From the NCBI GenBank assembly GCA_964604905.1, contig CAZSCC010000718.1, positions 1 through 21,701 of the forward strand: a stretch of 21,701 nt of DNA, in the 5' to 3' direction. The translations under genes and the position numbers were made by a program. Under the pieces are notes generated by a model, which was given only the letters and a program-made list of their open reading frames with translations, was not told the origin of the DNA and did not search any database. Shown here one piece after another: positions 13,246 to 20,885 of the stretch; within the stretch, counting starts at the first letter, position 1, and each line of letters starts with the position of its first letter. This DNA comes from JACQFK01 sp964604905. GTDB lineage: Bacteria > Planctomycetota > MHYJ01 > JACPRB01.

Positions 13246-14322
13246 ATGGCCGACGCGCCGAAATTCCAGACGATCCAGGAAGGGTCGACCGCTCCCGCGG
13301 TCGCCGCGAAGCCGTCCTCGGAGGACCAGGAGCGCGCCCGGAAACTGGTCGAGTCGTACAAGAAGATCACCGCCGAGGTCTCGAAGCTCATCGTGGGCCA
13401 GGACAAGGTGATCGAGCAGCTGCTCATCGCCGTCCTCGCGCGCGGCCACTGCCTCCTGGAAGGCGTGCCCGGCCTGGCCAAGACCCTGATGGTCCGCGGC
13501 CTCTCGCAGGTCATGAACCTCTCGTTCCGGCGCATCCAGTTCACGCCGGACCTCATGCCCGCGGACATCACGGGCACTGACATCATCCAGGAGGACCCGA
13601 CGAACGGCCGCCGCGAGCTCGTCTTTCAGAAGGGCCCGATCTTCGCGCAGATGATCCTGGCCGACGAGATCAACCGCACCCCGCCGAAGACCCAGGCCGC
13701 GCTCCTCGAGGCCATGCAGGAGCACTCGGTCACGGTGGGCGGGAAGACCTACACGCTCGAGGAGCCCTTCTTCGTCCTCGCGACCCAGAACCCCATCGAG
13801 CAGGAAGGGACCTATCCGCTCCCCGAGGCGCAGAAGGACCGCTTCATGTTCCACGTCCGCGTGGACTACCCCCAGCGCGAGGAGGAGCGCGAGATCGTCT
13901 CCCGCACGACGGGGGCCTCGAGCGCGAAGCTCTCGCCGATCATCAGCGGCCCCGAGATCATCCAGTGCCAGGAGACGGTCCGCAAGGTGCTCGTCCCCGA
14001 CCACGTGATGGACTTCATCCTGGACGCGGTCCGCAAGACCCGGCCGAAGGAGGCCGGAGCCCCCGCCTTCGTGAAGGAGCTCGTCGAATGGGGCGCCGGC
14101 CCGCGCGCCTGCCAGCAGTGGGTGCTGGGCGGAAAGGTCCGCGCGGTCCTCAAGGGGCGGTTCCACGTCACGCTCGACGACATGGAGGCGCTGGCCTACC
14201 CGGTGCTGCGCCACCGCATCGTTCCGACGTTCAACGCCGAGGCGGAGGGCATCACGGTCGAGGAGATCATCAAGAAGGTCCTCGACTCGGTCCCGCGCGG
14301 CGAGGGCAAGAAGATCCTCTGA
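13246..14322 (+). CDS. MoxR-family AAA+ ATPase
   Basis: A 358-residue MoxR ATPase. The order is typical: a helical lead (about 30-50), IVGQDKVIEQLLIAVLARGH, Walker A GVPGLAKT (73-80), FTPDLMPADITG (99-110), Walker B LADEINRTPPKTQAALLEAM (138-157), sensor 1 ATQNP (179-183), EGTYPLPEAQKDRF (187-200), then the helical lid with GAGPRACQ (283-290) and its sensor-2 arginine. MoxR proteins act as ATP-driven chaperones that mature or remodel partners carrying von Willebrand A domains. The three following genes encode exactly such partners (DUF58 and two vWA membrane proteins), which supports this role. The N-terminal 28 residues are unusually Ala/Pro/Ser-rich. It follows the FecR-type gene by 101 bases of repeat DNA and precedes the DUF58 gene by a 136-base gap holding another repeat. 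Confidence 0.96.
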   Translation: MADAPKFQTIQEGSTAPAVAAKPSSEDQERARKLVESYKKITAEVSKLIVGQDKVIEQLLIAVLARGHCLLEGVPGLAKTLMVRGLSQVMNLSFRRIQFTPDLMPADITGTDIIQEDPTNGRRELVFQKGPIFAQMILADEINRTPPKTQAALLEAMQEHSVTVGGKTYTLEEPFFVLATQNPIEQEGTYPLPEAQKDRFMFHVRVDYPQREEEREIVSRTTGASSAKLSPIISGPEIIQCQETVRKVLVPDHVMDFILDAVRKTRPKEAGAPAFVKELVEWGAGPRACQQWVLGGKVRAVLKGRFHVTLDDMEALAYPVLRHRIVPTFNAEAEGITVEEIIKKVLDSVPRGEGKKIL

Positions 14323-14348
14323 GCGAGAGCCCAGAGAGGACCCGATGG

Positions 14349-14445
14349 ATTGGCCACAGAGGCACAGAGGCACGGAGCCGATCCCCTTCGATTGGAATTC
14401 ATTCAAAGAAGGTCTGCGCTGTGCCTCTGTGTCTCTGTGGCCAAT
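14349..14445. repeat. CACAGAG inverted-repeat element between moxR and the DUF58 gene
   Basis: Arms 14349-14373 and 14421-14445 are 25 bases each and complementary at 24 positions (one G/A difference). Each arm is built from CACAGAGGCACAGAGG-like units. The 47-base centre, including ATTGGAATTCATTC, shows no coding potential. The element fills most of the gap and would fold into a long hairpin in the operon mRNA. It ends 13 bases before the DUF58 start, which lacks a clear Shine-Dalgarno. Confidence 0.9.
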
Positions 14446-14458
14446 CTCCTGAACCGAC

Positions 14459-15352
14459 ATGGCCCAGATCAGCGAGCTCCTGACCCCGGGCGACCTGAAG
14501 AAGATCTCCAACCTCCAGGTGCTGGCGCGCCTGGTCGTGGAGGGCTTCTGCACCGGACTCCACCGCTCGCCCCACAAGGGCTTCAGCGTCGAGTTCAAGC
14601 AGCACCGCCCGTACGTCCACGGCGACGAGATCCGCCACCTCGACTGGCGCATCTTCGGAAAGACCGACCGCTTCTACATCCGGGAGTACGAGGAGGAGAC
14701 CAACCTCCGCGCGACGATCCTCCTCGACGCGAGCGGGTCGATGGCCTACGGCGGGCCAGACAACTCCAAGCTCACCTACGCCACCCGCCTGGCCTCCTGT
14801 CTCTCCTACCTCATGCTCCAGCAGCAGGACAGCGTGGGACTCGTGACGTTCGACACCCAGGTCCGCCGCTACATCCCGCCCCGGGCGCAGACGAGCCACC
14901 TCAAGGTGCTGGTCGACGAGCTCCAGTCGACGAAGACGGGGGGCGAGACCGAGCTCGGAAAGGTCTTCCACGACCTCGTGCCCCGCATCAACCGGCGCGG
15001 GCTCGTGATCATCCTGTCCGACTGCTTCGGCGACGTCCAGAACCTCCTCAGCGCGCTCGCCCACCTCCGCCACGCGCGCCACGAGATCCTGATCTTCCAG
15101 ATCTGGGACAAGGACGAGCTCAGCTTCCCGTTCCGCCAGTGGACGCGGTTCGACTGCCTCGAGGTGGACGGCAAGAAGCACCTGATCGACCCGAACCACC
15201 TGCGGGCCGCCTACCTCGAGAATCTCGAGCGGTTCCGCGCCGACCTCAAGCAGGGCTGCCACCGCCATCGGATCGACCTCGTGCCCATGACAACCGACCG
15301 GCCCTACTCGGAGGCGCTGGCCGAGTACCTCACCGTCCGGATGAGGCACTAG
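14459..15352 (+). CDS. DUF58 protein with vWA domain
   Basis: A 297-residue soluble protein. The DUF58 signature runs through GLHRSPHKGFSVEFKQHR, YVHGDEIRHLDWRIFGKTD (52-70) and FYIREYEEETN (72-82). It continues directly into a von Willebrand A domain starting at LLDASGSM (88-95), where D90, S92 and S94 are the first metal-adhesion (MIDAS) residues; TGGETEL and IILSDCFGD supply the later threonine and aspartate. Family partners of MoxR ATPases usually have this form, with or without membrane helices; this one has none. It lies between moxR and a BatA-like gene whose ATG is one base after this stop, so the set is translated as a unit. The exact substrate is unknown; a role in assembling or activating envelope complexes is the usual inference. 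Confidence 0.94.
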   Translation: MAQISELLTPGDLKKISNLQVLARLVVEGFCTGLHRSPHKGFSVEFKQHRPYVHGDEIRHLDWRIFGKTDRFYIREYEEETNLRATILLDASGSMAYGGPDNSKLTYATRLASCLSYLMLQQQDSVGLVTFDTQVRRYIPPRAQTSHLKVLVDELQSTKTGGETELGKVFHDLVPRINRRGLVIILSDCFGDVQNLLSALAHLRHARHEILIFQIWDKDELSFPFRQWTRFDCLEVDGKKHLIDPNHLRAAYLENLERFRADLKQGCHRHRIDLVPMTTDRPYSEALAEYLTVRMRH

Positions 15353-15353
15353 G

Positions 15354-17528
15354 ATGGAGTTCCTCAACGCCGTCCTGCTCGCCGGCATGGCCGCGGTCTC
15401 GATCCCCATCGTGATCCACCTGTTCCACAAGAGCCGCTTCCGGGTCGTCTCGTGGGGCGCGATGCACCTCCTCGAGGCGGTGCTCCGGAAGAACACGCGG
15501 CGCCTCCGGCTGGAGCAGCTGATCCTCCTCCTCCTGCGCTGCGCGATCCCGGTCTTCCTCGCCATCTGCATGGCGCGGCCGGTGATCACCGGCCTGGAGC
15601 CGCTCCTCGGGGACGCCAAGAGCTCGACGGTCCTCGTCCTCGACAACAGCTATTCGATGGAGGCCGGCGGGCCCAACCGCTCGAACTTCCAGCAGGCCCG
15701 CGAGGCCGCGCGGCAGATCGTCGACCACCAGGTCAAGGGCTCCGACGTCGCGGTCGTCGAGATGGCGGGCGGAGCCGCGGCCCTCGTCGGCGAACCCCTC
15801 TACGATCTCGATCGCGTGCGCGGCGAGCTCGCGCGGAGCCGCTCCGGGTTCGGCGCGGCCGAGCCGGCCCGCGCGCTCGACGCGGCCCGCTCGACGGCCG
15901 CCCGGATGACCGAGGCGCACCGCGAGATCGTGGTCCTCTCCGACTTCCAGAAGGTGAGCTGGGGCGAGGAGGGCGGGCTGCCCGGCGCCAAGCGCGCGCA
16001 CCTCGCCGACCTCCTGGCCCGGGGCCCCATCAAGCCCGCGGTCACGTTCTTCAAGGTGGGCCGCGAAGTCACCGACAACGTGAGCCTCGAGAAGCTCGAC
16101 TTCTCCCGCATGATCCTGGGCGTCGGACAGCAGCTCCGCGTCCGGGCCACGCTCCAGAACCACGGGGAGAACGCCTACCCGGACCTGCGCGTCCTCCTCC
16201 GTGTCGACGGGAAGGAGCGCGACGTCCGGCAGACCTCGCTCGACGCGCACGCCCAGGCCCAGGTCCTCTTCACCCACACCTTCGACACGTCGGGTTCGCA
16301 CGTGGTCGAGGTCTTCGCCGACGCCGACACGCTGACGGCCGACAACAGCTGGATGGCCTCGATCCCCGTCTGGGACCGCGTCCCGGTGCTCCTGGTGAGC
16401 GGCGATTCGAACCCCGAGCCGCTCCGCGGCGAGACCGACTTCATCGAGATCGCGCTGCGGCCCTACGGGGCGGCGAAGGTCGAGCTGGCGGACCTGATCA
16501 AGACGACCACGATCGAGGCGCGCGACCTGGACGCGAAGCGGCTGGCAGAGGCCCGCGTCGTGCTCCTCGCGAACGTCCCCCAGCTCAACGAAGGCCAGCT
16601 CAAGGCGCTGGACGGCTTCGTCCGCGAGGGCGGCGGGCTCCTCATCTTTCCCGGCAACCGGATCAACAGCCAGTGGTACAACACGACGCTCTCGGCCGAC
16701 GGCCGCGGGCTCCTCCCGCTCCCGGTCGTCTCGCTCGCCGGGAGCATGAACCAGGCCGGCACGCAGGCGTCGATCGTCTCCCAGCACTTCGAGCACTCCG
16801 CGCTCGAGATGTTCAACGACCCGCGCAACGGGAACCTGGCCGACGCGCAGGTCTGGCTCTGGTACAAGATGCGGGCGGACGCGTCGCGGAACGCCGACCC
16901 GACGCTCAACGTGCTGGCGCGGCTCGACACGGGCGACCCGTTCCTGGTCGAGAAACAGTACGGCGAGGGGCGCGTGATCCAATGCGCCGTGCCGTGCGAC
17001 GCGGACTGGACCAACCTGCCGATGCGCCCGTTCTACCTGCCCCTCATGCAGCAGCTCACCACCTACCTGGCCTCCAAGGTCTACCCGCCGCGGAACGTCG
17101 ACGTGGGCCGGCCGCTCGTGGCGTTCCTCCCGGTGGCCGACGCCGGGAAGAAGGCGCTCCTCACGGACCCCGACGGAAAGGCGATCGAGCTCGCGGTCTC
17201 CAACCGGGGGACGCGCGGAGTGGTCGAGTTCGCGCAGACCCAGCGGCCCGGCCTGTACGTCCTGGACGCGCCGGGCGGGGCGAAGATCCACTTCGTCGTC
17301 AACACCGACCGGAAGGAGTCGGACCTGCGGCAGCTGGACGAGAAGGAGCTCCAGGCGGTCGCCAAGGCGATGGGGGCGAACGTCGTGACCTCCTGGGCCG
17401 AGTACCGCCAGCTCGACCAGCAGCGCCGCTTCGGCCAGGAGGTCTGGCAGATCCTCCTGATCGCGGTCCTGGCGTTCCTTTTCGTGGAGATGCTTCTCGA
17501 GCAGTTCTTCGCGAGGAGGGTCCGGTGA
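15354..17528 (+). CDS. BatA-like vWA membrane protein with amidotransferase-like domain
   Basis: A 724-residue protein with the BatA N-terminal domain: helix 1 at about 5-24 (VLLAGMAAVSIPIVIHLFHK), the RFRVVSWGAMHLL segment, RLRLEQLILLLLRC and helix 2 at about 55-75. A vWA domain follows, with VLDNSYSM (95-102; D97, S99, S101 as MIDAS residues) and IVVLSDFQK (192-200). A beta-sandwich segment (about 240-335) leads to a class-I glutamine-amidotransferase-like fold from about 344 (VLLVSGD, VVLLANVPQL, FVREGGGLLIFPGN); no nucleophilic cysteine is evident where the enzyme would have one, so it is probably a binding domain. A last helix at about 697-718 anchors the C-terminus, leaving the centre outside the cytoplasm or between two cytoplasmic tails. 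Its ATG is one base after the DUF58 stop and its TGA overlaps the next GTG. Confidence 0.9.
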   Translation: MEFLNAVLLAGMAAVSIPIVIHLFHKSRFRVVSWGAMHLLEAVLRKNTRRLRLEQLILLLLRCAIPVFLAICMARPVITGLEPLLGDAKSSTVLVLDNSYSMEAGGPNRSNFQQAREAARQIVDHQVKGSDVAVVEMAGGAAALVGEPLYDLDRVRGELARSRSGFGAAEPARALDAARSTAARMTEAHREIVVLSDFQKVSWGEEGGLPGAKRAHLADLLARGPIKPAVTFFKVGREVTDNVSLEKLDFSRMILGVGQQLRVRATLQNHGENAYPDLRVLLRVDGKERDVRQTSLDAHAQAQVLFTHTFDTSGSHVVEVFADADTLTADNSWMASIPVWDRVPVLLVSGDSNPEPLRGETDFIEIALRPYGAAKVELADLIKTTTIEARDLDAKRLAEARVVLLANVPQLNEGQLKALDGFVREGGGLLIFPGNRINSQWYNTTLSADGRGLLPLPVVSLAGSMNQAGTQASIVSQHFEHSALEMFNDPRNGNLADAQVWLWYKMRADASRNADPTLNVLARLDTGDPFLVEKQYGEGRVIQCAVPCDADWTNLPMRPFYLPLMQQLTTYLASKVYPPRNVDVGRPLVAFLPVADAGKKALLTDPDGKAIELAVSNRGTRGVVEFAQTQRPGLYVLDAPGGAKIHFVVNTDRKESDLRQLDEKELQAVAKAMGANVVTSWAEYRQLDQQRRFGQEVWQILLIAVLAFLFVEMLLEQFFARRVR

Positions 17529-20500
17529 GCCTGAAATTCCTCGGCGATCTCAACCCGTGGGTCGGGGCCGCGGTGGCGGCGGGCCTCGCGGCCTTCGCGT
17601 GGTCGCTCTACCGCCGCGAGACCCGGACCCATGCGAGCCGCCTCTCGTGGCTCCTGCCGCTCACCCGCATGCTCGTCATCTTCGCGGCCGTCCTCATGCT
17701 CACGGGCCCGGTGCTCCACCACCGGAAGGTGATCGGCGAGCGCGGCCGGGTGCTCCTCTTCGTCGACGGCTCCAAGAGCATGACCCTCACCGACGACTCG
17801 ATGGAGTCATCGCGGAAGCTCCTCTCCCTCCAGCGCCTCGGATGGCTTCCGGGCGGGGCGCTCGACACGACCCTCTCCGACGCGGCCGACGCCCTCGCCC
17901 GCGCGCGCCGCGCCGCCGCCGAGGGGGCGGTGGGGAAGGATGCCGCGAAGCGGTTCGCGGCCGGCGTGAAGGAGGCGGCCGGGCTCCTCGCCCAGGTCAA
18001 GGCCGAGACGGGCGGGATTTCCCAGGAGAAAAAGGGCGTCGTCCTCCGCGAAGTCTGGACCGGCGTCCCCGGCACGGAGGTCTCCGATCTCCGGAAGCAC
18101 CCCGACTTCCCGGCCAAGCCGTCCCAGGTCTCGACGCCCGAGGTGTTCGAGGCGCCCTCCGATTTCGGAGACTCCTACGGGACCCGGATGCGCGGCTTCG
18201 TGACCCCGCCGGTCACGGGGAACTACACCTTCTGGATCGCCGGCGACGACCGCTGCGAGCTCTGGGTGAGCCCGGATGCGGACCCGGCGCGGAAGGTGCT
18301 GGCCGCGAAGGTCTCGACGTGGTCCCCCCCGCGCGGGTGGGACACCGCGGCGGAGCAGAAGTCCGCGCCCGTCCGTCTCGTCGCGGGGCAGAAGGTCTAC
18401 CTCGAGGCGCTCCATAAGGACTCGACGGGCGGCGACAGCCTCTCCGTCGGCTGGCAGCTCCCCGATCGGACCATGGAGCGGCCGATCCCCGGGACGCGCC
18501 TCTCGGCGCCCGTGGACAGCACGGGCGGCGCGCTCGAATCGATGGTCGCGCGGTTCCGCGAGGAGCTGGGCGCGCCCGCCGACGCGCTCGCGTCCGGGAA
18601 GCGGGAAAAGGACTCCGCGCTCAACGCGCTGGGCGCGGTCGCTGCGCGCTGGGAGCGCGAGCTCCGCCAGGCGTTCACGAACCACGCCAACCGCGTGGCC
18701 GCCTCGCCCGGCCCCGCCGTGCAGGCGGCGCTCCAGAAATTCGACGCCCTCCCGCGCCACAAGCGCGTGGAGGCGCTCCTGACCTCGGGGGCGAAGAGCC
18801 TCCTCGAGCAGCTCGCCGAAAAGCACCACGTCGAGGTCCTCTCGCTGTCGGGCCGCGAGGCCGTGCCGGTCTGGAGCACGGGCCGCAGCGACGCCGACGC
18901 CGGGAAGGGCGTCCCCCGGGCGCTCCGGCTGGACCCCCAGGGGCGCAGCACGAACCTCAACGACGGGGTGAAGAACCGCGTGGGCGATCGGGACGAGGGC
19001 CCCGTGTCGGCGGTCCTCTTCTCCGACGGCCAGCACAACGAGGGCGCCTCGCCGCTCCAGACGGCGAAGATCCTCGGGAACCGGGAGATCCGGATCCACA
19101 CGGTCGGCGTCGGCAGCGCGGCCCTTCCGGACGACCTTGCGGTCCTCCGGGTGAAGACCCCTTCCCAGGTCTTCTTCAAGGACCGAGTGAAGGGCGAGAT
19201 CCTCCTCAAGGACGACATGCCTCCCGGGCGGCCTTTCACGGTCAAGGTCGACTGCGCGGGCGTGACGGTCTGGGAGAAGAAACTCTCGACCGAGCAGTCC
19301 CACCACCGCACGGTCCCCTTCGACTTCCCGGTCCAGGCGCTCGTCGAGAAGATCGCCTCCCAGCGCGAGAAGGGGGTCGAGGTCCTCAACCAGCCGCTCG
19401 CCTTCGTGGCGAGCGTCTCCGCGGTGGACGGCGAGAAGGAGCGGGCGAACAACGACTCGGACTTCAACCTGCACGCGATCATGCAGCGGCGCAAGGTGCT
19501 GATCCTCGACGGCCGCGCGCGGTGGGAGACGCGCTACCTGCGCAACCTCTTCGAGCGCGACGAGCAGTGGGAGGTGAACACGCTCCTGGCGGACAAGGGC
19601 GGGGACGCGACCGCCTGGGCCCGCGGGGCGGGCGCGGGCAAGTTCCCACCCGACCGCGAGAGCCTCTACGCCTACGACCTGATCGTCTTCGGCGAAGTCC
19701 CCCGGCAGTACCTGAGCATGGCGGAGCTGGAATGGGTCCGCGACTTCGTGGGGAAGCGGGGGGGCGGGTTCCTCGTCATCGACGGCCGCCGCGGCCACGT
19801 GGCGGGCTACGCCGAGTCGCCGGTCGGCCTCCTCCTCCCGGTGGACTGGAAGGGCGAGACCGGCCGGCCCACGGGGCTCAGGCTCACCGAGAAAGGCGCG
19901 CGCTACGCGCCCCTCGCCCTTGCCGCGGAGGCGGACCGGAACGCCGAGATCTGGGCGTCGCTCGCGCCGCCCCACTGGATCGCCCCCGCCCGCCCGCTGC
20001 CGGGCTCGGAGACGCTCCTCGAGGCCGCGATCGGCGAGCGCCGCGTGCCGATCCTCGTCGCGCGCCGCTACGGGGCGGGGAAGGTGCTCTACGCGGGCTT
20101 CGATGAGTCGTGGCGCTGGCGCTTCGAGGTGGCCGACCTGCACCACCAGCGGTACTGGAACCAGATCGTCCGCGAGGTCATGGAGCCGCCCTTCGCGGTG
20201 CGCGATGCGCGCGTGGCGCTGGATGCCGGCAAGCCGGTCTACGCCAACGGCGAGTCCGCCGCGATCCGCGCCCGCCTCCGGGATGCCCAGGGGAAGCCGC
20301 TCGACAAGGCCGACGCGGAGGCGTGGATCTATCGCGACGGGAAAAAGGTCGCGTCGATCAAGCTCGCCCCCGACGAGAACATGGGCGGCGCCTTCCACGG
20401 CGCGACCGCGCCCCTCGCGCCCGGCCGGTACGAGGTGCGGATCCATGCCACGGGGATCCCCGATCCCGACATCAAGGTGAAGACCGAGTTCGTCGTCCGC

Positions 20501-20752
20501 ACCGCCGAGGCGGGCGAGCTGGCGGTCCTCAACGCCAACGAAGACCTGCTGCGCCAGATCGCCGCCCAGTCGGGGGGCGACTTCTTCCGGGAGGAGGAGA
20601 TCGCCGACCTCCCGTCTCGGCTGGAGCGCCTGAGCAAGGAGAACGTGATCGAGAGCGACACCGTGCTCTGGCAGAGCTGGTGGTGGTTCGTCCCGATCCT
20701 GGGGCTCCTGTCGATCGAATGGGCGCTGCGGAAATGGGCGGGGATGTTGTAA
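17525..20752 (+). CDS. Large membrane protein: vWA domain split by a PA14 domain, plus amidotransferase-like domain
   Basis: A 1075-residue protein starting at GTG 17525 (GTGA overlap with the previous stop; GAGGAGG just upstream). Helices lie at about 11-29 and 43-61 and at the C-terminus (about 1050-1066), giving the same anchor plan as the preceding protein. A vWA domain starts at LLFVDGSKSM (77-86; D81, S83, S85 as MIDAS residues) but continues only near 410-530 (VEVLSLSG, VSAVLFSDGQHNEG, IHTVGVGS). The gap holds an alanine-rich helix (115-160) and a PA14 domain (about 170-313: VVLREVWTGVPG, FVTPPVTGNYTFWIAGDD, VYLEALHKDSTGGDSLSVGW), a fold that binds glycans in many proteins. A Cys-less amidotransferase-like domain follows (about 655-865; KVLILDGRARWETRYLRNLF, FVGKRGGGFLVIDG), then beta-sandwich segments. 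It is a likely partner of the MoxR ATPase. Confidence 0.9.
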   Translation: MSLKFLGDLNPWVGAAVAAGLAAFAWSLYRRETRTHASRLSWLLPLTRMLVIFAAVLMLTGPVLHHRKVIGERGRVLLFVDGSKSMTLTDDSMESSRKLLSLQRLGWLPGGALDTTLSDAADALARARRAAAEGAVGKDAAKRFAAGVKEAAGLLAQVKAETGGISQEKKGVVLREVWTGVPGTEVSDLRKHPDFPAKPSQVSTPEVFEAPSDFGDSYGTRMRGFVTPPVTGNYTFWIAGDDRCELWVSPDADPARKVLAAKVSTWSPPRGWDTAAEQKSAPVRLVAGQKVYLEALHKDSTGGDSLSVGWQLPDRTMERPIPGTRLSAPVDSTGGALESMVARFREELGAPADALASGKREKDSALNALGAVAARWERELRQAFTNHANRVAASPGPAVQAALQKFDALPRHKRVEALLTSGAKSLLEQLAEKHHVEVLSLSGREAVPVWSTGRSDADAGKGVPRALRLDPQGRSTNLNDGVKNRVGDRDEGPVSAVLFSDGQHNEGASPLQTAKILGNREIRIHTVGVGSAALPDDLAVLRVKTPSQVFFKDRVKGEILLKDDMPPGRPFTVKVDCAGVTVWEKKLSTEQSHHRTVPFDFPVQALVEKIASQREKGVEVLNQPLAFVASVSAVDGEKERANNDSDFNLHAIMQRRKVLILDGRARWETRYLRNLFERDEQWEVNTLLADKGGDATAWARGAGAGKFPPDRESLYAYDLIVFGEVPRQYLSMAELEWVRDFVGKRGGGFLVIDGRRGHVAGYAESPVGLLLPVDWKGETGRPTGLRLTEKGARYAPLALAAEADRNAEIWASLAPPHWIAPARPLPGSETLLEAAIGERRVPILVARRYGAGKVLYAGFDESWRWRFEVADLHHQRYWNQIVREVMEPPFAVRDARVALDAGKPVYANGESAAIRARLRDAQGKPLDKADAEAWIYRDGKKVASIKLAPDENMGGAFHGATAPLAPGRYEVRIHATGIPDPDIKVKTEFVVRTAEAGELAVLNANEDLLRQIAAQSGGDFFREEEIADLPSRLERLSKENVIESDTVLWQSWWWFVPILGLLSIEWALRKWAGML

Positions 20753-20759
20753 GAAGCCT

Positions 20760-20871
20760 TCAGCGGTCAGCTCTCAGCGGTCAGCTGAAACGTATGGGGG
20801 TCAACGGGTTATTTAGATAGGTGCAGCCCGGGATTACCGGGGCTGATGGCTGAGAGCTGATCGCTGACAGC
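20760..20871. repeat. Inverted repeat of the GCTGA family before the DUF4175-like gene
   Basis: Arms 20760-20785 and 20842-20867 (26 bases) match as reverse complements at 23 positions, built from TCAGC(G/T)GTCAGCTCTCAGC. The centre contains an AT-richer part (TTATTTAGATAG, 20810-20820) and a small stem CAGCCCGG/CCGGGGCTG (20824-20845). GCTGAGAGCTGATCGCT is shared exactly with the gap before moxR. It lies 14 bases before the next ATG and fills the 133-base gap. Confidence 0.88.
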
Positions 20872-20885
20872 TTCGTGGAGATTTC

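Noticed and set aside
15330..17291. Long open frame on the minus strand opposite the BatA-like gene (about 650 codons)
   Set aside because: It is a GC-codon shadow: composition is dominated by Arg, Gly, Val, Asp and Glu with no recognisable domain, while the + frame has clear BatA and vWA motifs.
17807..20446. Long minus-strand open frame opposite the PA14/vWA gene (about 880 codons)
   Set aside because: Same shadow effect; no motif, and the + strand protein is fully explained by known domains.
20824..20845. CAGCCCGG/CCGGGGCTG stem as terminator of the PA14/vWA gene
   Set aside because: No T-run follows and the stem lies inside the repeat element; the next gene starts soon after in the same direction.
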